This document shows positions 54,158 to 64,000 of a stretch of DNA of 64,000 nucleotides, piece by piece; the first letter of the stretch is position 1, and each line of letters begins with the position of its first letter. Below the pieces are notes generated by a model. The model was not told the origin of the DNA, ran no database searches, and worked only from the letters and a program-made list of their open reading frames with translations. The DNA is from Hsuehochloa calcarea (lineage: Eukaryota > Streptophyta > Magnoliopsida > Poales > Poaceae). The DNA lies in NCBI GenBank assembly GCA_036346395.1, contig CM070615.1, positions 7,755,534 through 7,819,533 of the forward strand, read 5' to 3'. A program made the translations under genes and the position numbers.

Positions 54158-54480
54158 GGCCTTAGGAGACATGCAGCTCAAGATTTACTAGGAAGGAAGA
54201 TGTTGGAAACTGAAACAAAGGATAATATTCTCTTGAATATTCCTCAGATTAAAATAAATAAAAATGTAGGGATTGACAGTGGGTTCCGCATGTCAATCTA
54301 GGCACAAAGCTAGCAAAAACTGGAAGGACCATGGGCAAATAGTTGTGGGTGCATCCATGCAAAAAGGTAAAAGCCACAACCTAGGAACCCACAGGTAACA
54401 AGGCCCAAATGGATTAAGGTCCCACCGTCCTACTAGCGCAAAATCACAGAGAAAGAGTAATACAGTTTACTGGTTTACCC

Positions 54481-54904
54481 TTTAAATTAATCAGTTTACT
54501 ACCCTACACAATTTTGAATTGATTACCTTTGGGAAAACTCTGATCCTACAAATCGCCTCCATAGCCTCAAAAAATAGTTGAGGAATTTGGATCAAAAGGT
54601 GAGTTTGGATGATACTTAATGCCAACTAAATTCTGATACGAAACTTCCGATTCCCACATTGTTTAGAATACCACTTCAATATATGCCATTATTTAGAATA
54701 GCAAGGTTCAAACACCATGTGCTAATCATACAAAACTAATATTTAAAATAGCAAAGTTCGGAAACTGAAACAGATGATATTTAGTTCCAAAATAGGTCAA
54801 CCGGAAACTTAAGATGCTATGTTAAATGCTGCTGCTTATGAACCTAAAATTTGTGATGGCATCAGGTGAGCCTTGAAGTGCTACTAGAACAACTGGATTC
54901 TTTC
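54481..54904. other. Unassigned AT-rich stretch
   Basis: I see no frame or repeat that can be assigned. Confidence 0.3.
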
Positions 54905-55386
54905 CTAGCGTGTTCTTCTACCGCCAACAAGGCCGAGATTATTCTTTATGAGACGTGCCTTCTTCTCGAACCATTTAATTCGATCCAGCTTCGTCCTGAT
55001 TCCTACGGGGAAAATCGTCTCTTTTTGGTTTAGCTTCCATGTAAAACATCAACAGCGAGAGAAATAAAAGAGCCCATGATATATCAACTGTGCTAGTAAA
55101 GTTATCCCAAAAACCATAATAGTCGGAAAAAAGAAAAGTATATCTTGTTCAAACTACGCCTACTTCCACGGGATTTCCGTATTAGGTCGAATTGCCCCCA
55201 ACTAACAAATACACACACACACACACACACACAGAGGATTACCGCTAAGCAGACCTGTACCCTTGTCGGACTCGGCCTCCGTCGAATCCGCCTCCGATTC
55301 CACCCCATCTTTGCGGAGGCCGCTGCATCCTCCTCCACGCTGTCCCCTTCGACATCGGTGGCGCCGCAGATCGCTTCCGCCGCCAT
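54905..55386 (-). CDS. Candidate host gene fragment (two exons, weak)
   Basis: On the minus strand an ATG at 55384-55386 opens MAAEAICGATDVEGDSVEED, then AAASAKMGWNRRRIRRRP, a GC-rich exon-like start. Possible donors are CAG|GTCT (exon end 55255) or GCG|GTAATC (exon end 55243). A T-rich AAATTTT/CCCC-AG acceptor at about 55003 precedes a coherent frame: IRTKLDRIKWFEKKARLIKN, then NLGLVGGRRTR and a TAG at 54905-54907. The charged, non-repetitive text looks protein-like. However, both donors are in phase 0, while this frame needs phase 1, so the join as read is out of frame. A microsatellite sits in the putative intron. It could be a real small gene with a sequence error, a gene fragment carried by a transposon, or chance. 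No family is recognised. Confidence 0.25.
55211..55233. repeat. (AC)n microsatellite
   Basis: About eleven uninterrupted AC units. Confidence 0.95.
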
Positions 55387-55559
55387 CGGTGGTCGGGTCT
55401 GGTCTGGATGCGTCGCGCGAGAGGCGAGGGGACACGCGGCACTTTGGGCCGGACTGTTACGGTCAAAATCAAAAGGAGTCAAGTCAAAGCAATACACGAC
55501 TGGAAGAGCCCAACACAGCCGGAATATACTAGGCCGGTGTCATGGGTTCGCTCCACGCT

Positions 55560-56260
55560 AACGGCCTCGTATATACTATTGGGCTAAATAGCCCGGTTGC
55601 TTTCGTACGGTCCAGCTGGTTTATTTAAAGACGGTGGCAATAACTGGCCCGTGCAATCCGGGCTAACAGACGAGACGAACGGGCAGATTGTCCTAACGGC
55701 CTGTTTTCGGCACTTAAAGGCCAGCTTCTGCTTCTGAAAAAAACTAGAAACCCCCACTTGGGTGGTTAGCTTGAAATCTGCTTTTGATCTAAAGCCAAAA
55801 GCCACACATAGCTTGAAATCTGTTTTCGGCACTTCTGCATTTCGACTCAAAATTTTGAAATTTTATGAATTTCATACATTTCACTGAGCTCTATTTTTTG
55901 CCCTTTCAATCAAAAACTTTCATTTGCACATGAATTCAGGCCAAATTCAAACATAATTAAAAATTTGGTCAAAATCTGTCAAATTTTTATGAAATTCAGT
56001 CAAATTTGAATGCCAATTTCGGCCATTTGCCCGAATTTAAATTTGAAATTACCGAAATTTTGAAATTTTGGCAATTTCAGTCACCCCTGAAATCTTTCCT
56101 CAAATGAAATCAAAAACCCTGCTCACACCTCCGGCAACTCTGGGCAAGGCAACACACCACCCCACCTTCCTGACCCCGTCGGCAACTCTTTCTCCCGCCA
56201 CCAGCTATGAAGGGATACAGGTAGTGACGATGATTAAAATCTCTAAATATTACTTTATTT
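55560..56260. other. Possible MITE-like remnant and AT-rich AAATTT repeats
   Basis: GGCCTGTTTTCGGCACTT at about 55699 resembles the GGCCTGTTTGG-type terminus of grass MITEs, and GCTTGAAATCTG is repeated (55770 and 55811). Positions 55845-56095 are built from AAATTTCGG/GAAATTTTG motifs. No matching opposite terminus was found. Confidence 0.35.
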
Positions 56261-56899
56261 AATTAAAGACTGCACTTCTTTCGTGGTCATAATCCCTAGG
56301 GCTAACGACCCACGTGGTCGTAAGGATTCCAAATATTACATCGTGGGTATCCTGCCTGATGAGGTCATGTACCCAATCCTCGACTAGATGATCGCCGAAA
56401 AGTAATGAACTGGTACTTAGATCTGATTCTAAGTATATTCCTTCCATGTGATGAATAGAGCATGTGTCTTATTTACTCTAAGCCACACAACGTTTACAGC
56501 CCTCAGACACTGACAGTAACTATCATACTGTTATTGTCTCATTCTGATATCACAGTTGATACTTCACCAACCGCCAAACAGTTGATACTTTACCAACTGT
56601 CGCCTTCCTCCGACCGCCGCGACACTTCCAAAGCAGCGCTTCTTCAAGGAGTAATTGTCACCGCTTCATCAACTACTTAAAGGAGAATACAAAGGCTAAG
56701 GCAATCCAATTTGGGGATCTCAACCAATCCATGTTATATCAATGACAATTAGATTTTCATCTAAAGCAATAGCATAGCAATCAAGACACCAAGTGTAATT
56801 AGGGCTAGTTCACGCCTTTATCAAGGACACCCCAAAGAAAGATCCACTTCATCAAATAAAGACCAATCTCATTCTTCCAATAACTCTTTGCTATTTTCC
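56261..56899. other. Unassigned stretch
   Basis: No domain or repeat structure is recognised. Confidence 0.3.
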
Positions 56900-57490
56900 T
56901 CCATTTATTTCATAAGATCGGTGACTCGATCGTCGACTGTAGGTTACACTAGCCGCCAATTCAAAAATTCTACCACGTAAACCAAGAAGCAATGCAAGTA
57001 AGAGATCGTAGATCATTACCACTAGAAGCGCAGTGCAACAAAAGAAGAGTTGGGGCAGCCTGATCCAATGTCTAGCGATCGATGAAGTGGTCGTAGTCAA
57101 TCGCCCAACGCCCCTGCATGCATCGCTCCTCTACCAACCTATGACGCTCTGCGTGAGGTGTGGATTGTCCTTGATCAACGCAATAAAGAATCGCCGCAAA
57201 GACTCTACTGTATTCACACGCCCAAGGGTGGAACGTCGTACACCGATATGCTAGCACAAACACGCACAGCAGGGGCTTTGGGAAGATGGCGGCTAGGGTT
57301 TCGATGGAGCTACTCTTATAAACCAACAACCCCATACATCCCCTTATAAAGATCCCATGATAGATCATATCTGAACTCATTTGTTCTAACTCGTTAAGTG
57401 TGTGACCTTGTATGTTAATGCGTTATCGTTTGTGACTCAGAAACTCCTTTCCAACCTTGAGTCGTTAGCGGTTCCTTGTAGGACATAATG
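56900..57490 (-). mobile_element. Diverged LTR fragment related to family C
   Basis: The plus strand shows TTCTACCACGTAAACCAAG, then AGATCATTACCACTAGA, and at 57395-57475 AAGTGTGTGACC, TTTGTGACTC, AACTCCTTTCC and GTCGTTAGCGG. These blocks occur in the same order in 9690-10310. The promoter side reads CTTATAAACC. The fragment ends abruptly at the pol tail P. Confidence 0.5.
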
Positions 57491-57700
57491 ATTCCTGATG
57501 AGAGGATCTCTACAACACCTTCTTCTCCTCCACCTAATGCTCATGATATACGCCTCGAGTTGCCGACAGGACCAATAACAAGAACACGTGCTAAGAAACT
57601 ACAATCTCAGGTGAACATGCTCCTTAATGAATATGTCATTAATTTTAATGAGAATTTTATACTACCTACAAAAAAATATTCTACTTGTGCTCAGGTTTGA
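57491..57700 (+). pseudogene. C-terminal tail of a gypsy pol (P)
   Basis: The frame reads HDIRLELPTGPITRTRAKKL, then QSQVNMLLNEYVINFNENFI and LPTKKYSTC. GPxTRxRAxxLxxQVNxLL followed by ENxxLP is the C-terminal motif seen in chromodomain-less gypsy polyproteins; F has PMTRARARHLNYEV and then NGMLP. The rest of pol is missing upstream, where the C-like LTR fragment begins. Confidence 0.6.
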
Positions 57701-58294
57701 AAAGTCAGTGATGGATGGACATCAAGGATATGCGCCCGACATCCAAGGAAGCACAAGTCCACTAAGATGAACAAATGATCGCCCATGAATAGTGCCATGT
57801 GAACAAGACTACGCGCTACAAGCACCATGCCATGCTACAGTGTTGGGCCACGTGAACAAGATTTACTACAGCCACAGCGCGTGCGTGAATACCCCCTGCA
57901 TAAAGATCGTGCAAGACTACCTACTACATCGTGTGAATAGTACCATCCAAAAATTTAGTAATCGAATAGTTCTTAGCTAATACTATATATTGAAGGGTAG
58001 ACCCAATTGTAAAGGCATCACGCTTATGCATAAGAATAGAACACAAGTTATTGCTTGTTCTTTCATAATAGAGTTCATGCGAGGACTTCTGAGAGAGAAT
58101 TAGGCGATCAATTGTTCGTTCTGTTTTTTAAGGTCAAGTTTACTTTTCCGCTGGGAATTGAGGGCTTGGCGATCTCCGCTCGTGGTCTAGAGGCGATCAT
58201 CCAGGTGCGTGTTGGCGAATATCCATAGAGTTGCAAGTCCGTGCACTAGCGCGTGGTGTACAGCTGAGCGTTATTCGTTATCAAGTGCTATTTT
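57701..58294 (+). mobile_element. 3' flank or LTR of gypsy fragment P
   Basis: It is sequence after the pol tail, up to the truncated G LTR. CTATATATTG (57984) could be a promoter box, and AATTGAGGGCTTGGCGATC (58157) suits a U5 region. No terminal motif was fixed. Confidence 0.4.
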
Positions 58295-60619
58295 GTAATA
58301 TTCTGAAAAATAAATAAATAAATAATAATAACGTCTTTAAGGGCTTGTGCGTAATTAAATAAAAAGAATACGTGAAAATAGAATATTTCAGAGTTTTTTT
58401 AAGAGCTATATAAATCGTGGGAGTGGATTCTAGAAACCCTAGCGCCTTTTTCTTTTTCTCCACCTAGCCGCTTTGCTTTTTCCTGCTGCGCGCCGCCACC
58501 GTGTCGCAATCACAGCCCACCGATCGCACGCGCACGGCCGAGCTCAAGCTCGCCATCGCTTGCTCGCGCGCGGAAATGCTTGTGCGCATGCGCGGGAGCC
58601 GCCAACCCGAGAACCACCGTGGATTTGGCCAGACGGCTTCGTGCCGCACGTCCATTTGTTGCCTTCACACCGACCGCCGCTGTGGCATCCGAGGTGTTGA
58701 GGTTTGCTGCACGTCATGCATTATTGCTGCACGTTATACTTTGTCCGCTACTACTTAGCATTAATTAAGTGCTCCATGTTGGTTAAAGCTACTGGTGGAT
58801 TTGATTAGGACGGGAGAACAGAAGAACCACACCGGGAAAAAAAAGAGAGAGAAATTTAGGAGGAATTAGACATTTCGGTTTTTGGTGGTGGATGATGATC
58901 TTTAATGTTGTTACCTTTCTTTTTTTTTCTAATTTAGTTACATATTAGAATCAGGACTAGTTAGAAAGGTTTTAGAATTTTCTAGTCGCAAGTGCCGGTT
59001 AATGTATCTGTTTAGCCTGCTGTTATGTTGAACGATTTATTCGGATACCTTAATGGCGAATTTTGAAAATGTCATCTACTAGTTAATTGTAGATAATTTC
59101 GATATCCTTCTATAGCATTTTTAATCATGTCGAGCGGACAAGTAGATTTCAAGATATGAATTTTGGAAGACTGCTGTCTTTGCGGTTGTCGTCTTTCGGC
59201 GCTGTTTTGGTAGACTGTAGATTAAAAATAGTAAATAGCCTAATTAGAGTTTTTGATCTACATGAAAGATGTAGATAATTGTCCAAGGGTTCTTTAGAAT
59301 CTAAGAACTCGAATTTTGGTTGGATAAAACAAAAGTTATGAATTTAGTAAGACCTGCTGTTCCGAAGCGGACAGATCGGCTTTCTGGGCTAAAAACGGTG
59401 GATTAGATGATTTAATTAGAAGACTTTGTAATATAAGAAAATGAGGGGAATTTTGTGTAGAATCCAGAACTGGGTGGTTGGTCGTGATCGGACTTTTGAG
59501 TCAAAAGTTACGCTCGCTTTAGTACTAAGACAGAATGGGTAACCATTCGCACCGAGAAGCGTGGTAGATTTGGGGACGGTAGGAGCGATGTCGATTGATT
59601 GTTGTTCTTATGATGCTGTAGCTTGTATTGAAATTTGAATATTTAATGTAGGAGAGGCGTCGATTTGTTGCCATCTTCTAGCCAAATCGCAAGCGCCGCA
59701 ACTAGTAAAGGCAAGTGATGGTAGACAATGATCAATGATTGATCACGCTTTCTTTATCTTCTATTACCATTATTGTTGTGCTTTTATTTTATTTAATTGC
59801 AAACAATGGAATGATATGGTTATATCTTTGTTGATAAATATGATGAAAAGTTGGATATGATGTTTATGATGGAGTTTGCATTTTTCATACATAAGCATCT
59901 TTGCATATGAGCAGGTGATCATGAATGATCACAACTCCACGGGAGTGGAGGAGGTCCCCGATCCTTGTGGAGGAACGGGCTTGAGAGTGAATGTTGTCGC
60001 GAGCATTCACTCAGGCTATACCGGTATACGCGAAAGAAGTGCATGTGGACATGTAGATTAGATTTGCATTGATACATGAGATTAATGGATGTGAATCAAA
60101 GAGAAGATAACTGCATGAGAATATTAATAGAAGTACCTGTGATGATAATGAAGTTATTGAATGCTGTTGATTTATTATTGTTCGTTGTATATGGATGTGT
60201 TTGCTGAGTCGTGGACTCACCCTTGCTCTTTTGTTGTCTTTAGGTGATCTTCGAGGGCCGTGAATCGAGAGCGAGTAGAGCACATGGACAACACATGATC
60301 ATTTGCCATAAGAATCTTTTCATTCAAAATTGGATTACCCTTGGACATGTTAGAGGTTGAATAAAGTTTAGGACAACGCTTTGGACTAGACTATTTGTTT
60401 TAATGATTTGGATTCATTGGTTGGTGCTATTTTGGACTATTTACCCGTTATATTCCCTTGCTTATTTATTATCGCTTGATCCATAATTATGCATGTTCTT
60501 TTGTGATCCATGGATATGTTTATTGTTGTTTTCTTGCTGTAATTTTATAGTGTGTCGATAATTATTAGTTTAGAGAGTAGTGTGGTGGCATTCTAGGCTC
60601 TGTTGGGCTAGGTGTTACA
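58295..60619 (+). mobile_element. 5' LTR of gypsy chromovirus G (start missing)
   Basis: It aligns with D's LTR from 14454 to its end: GTAATATTC with AAAATAAATAAATA, the promoter region, AGTTAATTGTAGATAATTTC, GGAGGTCCCCGATCCTTG, GAGCATTCACTC and GGTGTTACA. The first 980 bases of the D-type LTR are absent. It ends at 60619, next to a primer-binding site, which fixes it as the 5' LTR. Confidence 0.8.
58407..58415 (+). promoter_or_regulatory. TATA box of the G LTR
   Basis: TATATAAAT is followed by a GTGGG and AAACCCTAGCG context, in the place matching GATAAATAG in D. Confidence 0.55.
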
Positions 60620-60622
60620 GCT

Positions 60623-60634
60623 TGGTATAAGAGC
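60623..60634 (+). other. Primer-binding site of gypsy G
   Basis: TGGTATAAGAGC lies three bases after the LTR end. It differs from the tRNA-iMet site by one base (A for C at position 8). Confidence 0.7.
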
Positions 60635-60876
60635 TGCTTTAGGTCCGTGGTAGAATAGATTAACAACATAGGCAAACTAAAATTGTTAAAATTTATTTTA
60701 GTTTAGTAAATCAACTAAAATTTGCTAATGGTTTACTAATTTAAAATTTGACACACTAGTGCATGAGGTTAGAGAGAGTTACGATCATCGCTTTACGCCT
60801 GCTATGTTGTTTATTGATGCATGATTTTATTTTGACCTTTGAACTCATTGTGTATTGTTGATTGTGGTTGATAGCT

Positions 60877-62240
60877 ATGCCGAGGGGTAGAGGACGGGTC
60901 GTGGTGGCCATGGTCGTGGAGGTCGGGGCCGCGGCGAGGTTCCGTGGAGCCACCTCCCAGAGTGATGAGTCGAGTCGAGGGGTTGCCGCTGACCGCCTCC
61001 GGCTGGGGTCTGTGATGAGACCCCGCTTGGCCGAGAGAGTTGGTGGGAGAGATCCGCGTTTTCGTCAACAGCGCCGGCAGCCTCTCGCCGCGGCATCCTG
61101 TTGCTCCTGCCGCACATCCACCGCCTCGAGGCGCGATGACACTTCGAGAGTGGATGGGGTTGAGGTTGATCCGCTTGACGGCCTGGGCACACCGTCCAGC
61201 AATGGACCGGTTGCGCTACATGGAGAGGCGCTTTGAGCTTTAGAGATGTCCTCACATCGAGGGTCCGCTTGTGGCCTTTCACCGAAAGGGCAAGTGATAT
61301 TTGGTGGAGGGCGTGTTGTCTTCGAGGACCGCCAGCCAAGGTCCAGCCACTTGGGAGGACTTTGTTGATCGCTCAAGGGAAAGTTCTACCCCTACTCTTT
61401 GTTGAGAAGATGGAGCTTGCCTTGACGACCTTTGCTCGGGAAGAGGTCTATTGTCGAGTATGAGGTCGAGTTCAACAACTTGGTTCGCTTTGTCCTTCAA
61501 GAGCTTAACGATGATCTTCGTAAAGCCAAGAGGTTCCGCCGGGTCTCACTCGAGTACCGACATGTGTTGGGAGCTACTCCACCCGTGACTACAGCCTGCT
61601 AGGAGCAAGCTAGGCATGGAGTTGGAGATGCACCACAAAGGGGCAAGAAGCCTCGTGGATCGTTGCTTCGTGGTGACCGTAAGAGGAGCTCTAGTGAGGG
61701 AAGTGGGTCTGCTCAACGACCGCCAAGAAATTCAAGGAGGACCGCAGCCTTCAAGTCTAAGCGCCGAGGCCGTTTTCTTCTTCTGCGCTCGCCCTTTGTA
61801 GGTACTCACTCTTCGTCTCCGCCCTGTAAGGTGGCATGCTTTGCTTTAAGCGCGGTGATGGACACTACACGCCGAGTGCACTTGGACAGAGATTGCCGCC
61901 TGTGGCCGACGGGTCACAAGGAGCGGTGTGTCGCCGTAACCCCGCTTAGCGTGATCAAGCGGGAGGTCGTGCCATCATCTTCTTCGGGTCCCGCACGAGG
62001 AACTTTCCAAATGATGATCGCCTTCTAGCGCCGCCATTTCTTTCGCCTGGGCGCCCAGAGGGTACCACCGCGCCGCCACCGCACCGCTCAGTGGTGCACG
62101 ACCGCCTTACTCGCACCGCCACGCAGATTGTTTGGCTCGCCGCCCCGCCGCCTTCTTTTTGCCATGGCGCCACCGAGGTACGCCATGCCCACAATGAGTC
62201 CGCGAGTCGCCCCGACGTGGTGATGTACTTTGCTTGTGGA
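60877..62240 (+). pseudogene. Gypsy G gag (heavily frameshifted)
   Basis: The ATG at 60877 opens MPRGRGR; an RGGRGHGRGGRGR-like Arg/Gly N-terminus is read across frames, as is usual for Tekay chromovirus gag. Later pieces are LLIAQGKVLPLLFVEKMELA near 61370 and EEVYCRVxEVEFNNLVRFV-like text near 61440-61490, corresponding to the gag core. A degenerate zinc knuckle (CFKRGDGHYTPS) lies near 61840. I count at least six frame changes. Frames on both strands here are GC-driven shadows. Gag would form the particle and bind RNA. Confidence 0.7.
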
Positions 62241-63330
62241 TTCGCTTGATGCTTTAGTCCTTTTGATTCAGGCTACCTTTCGCTTGTCTCGACGCGCTTG
62301 CTAGAGAGCGAACTTGAGTATGCAAGTGGATTTCTCACGTTGTTAGTTAGCTCTCCGGGGAATTATTGCGTAGCTCTACTGCTTGTCCCGGTGTTCTATT
62401 GTCATTGATGGAGAGAAGTTCACTGCGAATTTGATAGTTATTCAAATGGAGTCGCTCGACGTTATCTTGGGTATGGATTGGCCGCACTTATCGAGCCGTG
62501 ATATCCTCGCTTCAGAGAATGTCTGTGCGCACTCGCCCTGGGAGACTTTGATCTTTCAGAGGAGGCGCCCGCGCCTCTTTCAGATACCGGACTATTCCCC
62601 GCCGCCGCAAAGTGAAAATCGGGCTTTTTAGCTCTTGCCGAGAAACCGAGCGTGGCTTCGCAGATTGAGGAGATTCCAAAGGTTAGTAATTACCTGCATG
62701 TGTTCCCTACCGAGCCCGGTTTGCCACCGCGCAGACGTGGAGTTTCGTGATTGATCTTGTTCCGTACTCGCCCCATCTCGATGTCTCCATATCGACTAGC
62801 ACGTCCGCTTCGTGACGAGTTGAAGAAGCAATTGGATGATTTGTTGGCTAAAGGTTTGATCAGCGAGCGTATCGCCGTGGGGAGCTCTCGCTCTATTCAC
62901 AGAGAAGAAGGATGGGAGTTGGCGATGTGTTGATTATCGCGGCGCTTAATGCGCCACAATCAAGAATAAATATCCATTGCCCCGCATTGAGGACTTGTTT
63001 GATCGGCTGAATGGAGCTCAAGTATTCTCCAAGATCGATCTCCGTGGTATAATCAAACCGTGTGTGTGAACAGATGTAGAGAAGATCGCTTTCCACCGTG
63101 TATGGGCATTATGAATTCAAAGTTATGTCTTTTGGATTGACTAATGCACCGCTGCTTTTATGGAGACCATGAACAACATGTTACACGAGTATCTAGATGA
63201 CTTCGTGGTGGTGTTCATTGATGATATTCTCATCTATTCCAAGACTAATGAGGATCATGAGCGCCATTTGAGGTCTGGTTTTAGATACTTTAAGAGACCA
63301 CAAGTTCTATGCTAAGTTGAAGAAGTGTGA
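62241..63330 (+). pseudogene. Gypsy G protease and reverse transcriptase
   Basis: Protease is near 62250 (VLFDSG, followed by LVSTRLLES) and 62394-62500 (VIDGEKFTANLIVIQMESLD, then VILGMDWPHLSSRD). The DSG active site is kept, but the residues right after it are deleted. RT begins near 62770 (PISMSPYRLARPLRDELKKQ, then LDDLLAKGLI), then RCVDYRGA with a TAA after it, and YPLPRIEDLFDRLNGAQVFS, KIDLRG. A deletion removes the GYHQ segment. FKVMSFGLTNAP and the catalytic VVVFIDDILIYSKTNEDHE (about 63210) follow in shifting frames. It is clearly non-functional. The order protease-RT is the standard Ty3/gypsy arrangement. Confidence 0.82.
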
Positions 63331-64000
63331 GTTCGGATTTCGTATGAGTTTTCGGGTCATGTGATAAATCAAGGCATTGCCGTTGATCCTAGTAAGGTCT
63401 CTACAGTGGTGGATTGGAAGAGGCCGACAAATGTGAAGGAGGTGAGGAGTTTCTTGGCTTACCGGTTATTATCTGCGCTTTTGTGCAGATTTCTATCATC
63501 GCCAAACCGATGTCTCACTTACTCAAAAGGTGTGAGATTCCTATGGATCGATGAGTGTGAGCGCAGCCGTGACTTTGAAAGAGAGGTTGGTGACCTCTCC
63601 TATTCTCACTCTTCCCGAGCCAAGAAAGCGGTTCACGCCTTTTTCAGATGCCTCGAGTGGGTCTTGGCCGTGTTCTCATGCAAGATGGTAAGGTGATTGC
63701 TTATGCGCCGAGACAGCTTAAAGAAGCACGAGCGTGCACTATCCCACTCATGATTTGGAGTTGGTCGCGTTGTCTTTGCTCTCAAGATTTGGAGGCATTA
63801 TCTATACGGTGAGCCTTGTGATATTTTCACGCATCACAAGAGTCTCAAGTATATCTTCACTGTATGATCTGAATTTAAGGCAAAGGAGGTGGTGGAGTTG
63901 ATCAAGGACTATGATCTTACTATTCAGTATCATCCAGGCAAGGCCAATGTAGTTGCTGATGCTCTTAGTCGCAAGGCGACTCCCGCTACTCTAGATTGCC
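63331..64000 (+). pseudogene. Gypsy G connection region and RNase H (cut by window end)
   Basis: It reads VINQGIAVDPSKVSTVVDWK, then RPTNVKEVRSFL (connection), FLWIDECE, and across frames DASRVGLGRVLMQDGKVIAYA-like text. RNase H then reads HDLELVA, ALKIWRHYLYGEPCDIFTHH, KSLKYIF, LIKDYDLTIQYHPGKANVV and ADALSRKATPATLDC. Several single-base indels occur. The usual Asp in TDHKS is replaced by His (THHKS). Integrase would follow outside the window. The wording is closer to E than to D. Confidence 0.82.

Larger units (their letters stand above)
51290..54480 (-). mobile_element. Gypsy LTR N, reverse, related to L and M
   Basis: It shares ordered blocks with LTR M: TATGGTTNTTTTGCACAAA (51687), GGTTATTCGAACAGTTTTA (51992) and CACCCAAGTCTAAAACAT (52620). 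A minus-strand CCATAAATAGCCC promoter lies at about 54151. It is more diverged than L and M are from each other. Both ends are approximate, and no primer-binding site or polypurine tract was found nearby. Confidence 0.5.

Noticed and set aside
60811..61376. Several overlapping GC-rich ORFs on both strands
   Set aside because: They overlap the frameshifted gag of G. Their proline/arginine-rich text reflects base composition.

Overview
This 64 kb window reads as a block of nested, mostly decayed plant transposable elements. I see no bacterial-type operon, rRNA, tRNA or CRISPR array, and no convincing host gene apart from one weak candidate exon pair at 54905-55386. The organism is almost certainly a grass (Poaceae). 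The evidence is Ty3/gypsy chromoviruses with C-terminal chromodomains and LTRs of 2-3.5 kb, a probable CRM/CRR-type element whose pol frame runs into its own LTR, En/Spm CACTA sequence with a transposase_21 fragment, a grass-type Helitron 3' end, and tRNA-iMet primer-binding sites (TGGTATCAGAGC). Element letters (A, B, C and so on) are my own labels.

Layout. 1-600: 3' end of a reverse copia element (Q). 1050-4425: 3' non-coding region and 3' LTR of element A, which sits in the 5' LTR of copia B (4426-7163; gag and protease only). 7471-9657: CACTA 5' end, subterminal repeats, two long inverted repeats and a transposase fragment, cut by a reverse LTR of family C (9658-11020). 11021-16916: gypsy chromovirus D, from RT to chromodomain plus a 3.4 kb LTR. 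16917-20047: LTR fragment J. 20060-38516: gypsy chromovirus E, whose 3' LTR is split by F (22226-36622, minus strand). F's own 3' LTR is split by H (22761-29574, plus strand), a related element without pol. H's gag is split by solo LTR I (24869-26673). 38960-45563: reverse gypsy L/M with gag and an extra ORF but no pol. 45564-49040: family C LTR, interrupted inside its TATA box by solo LTR A2 (46720-48558). 49041-49939: LTR end K. 50400-50840: Helitron terminus and LINE fragment. 51290-54480: reverse LTR N. 54905-55386: weak gene candidate. 56900-58294: C-like LTR and gypsy pol tail P. 58295-64000: gypsy chromovirus G (5' LTR, PBS, gag, protease, RT, RNase H), cut by the window end.

The genes do not form a cooperative pathway; each LTR element is a self-contained replication unit. 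The main functional link is between F and H. They share PBS type, leader, R/U5, gag ancestry and a C-terminal coding segment kept inside the LTR, but only F carries protease, RT, RNase H and integrase. H therefore looks like a non-autonomous partner of F.

Nearly every coding region carries frameshifts or stops. The four stops in E are each explained by one C-to-T or G-to-A change. Small indels are frequent, so some frameshifts may be assembly errors. All boundaries were read by eye from TG...CA ends, polypurine tracts, primer-binding sites and target-site duplications (TSDs). Where none was visible the boundary is approximate.
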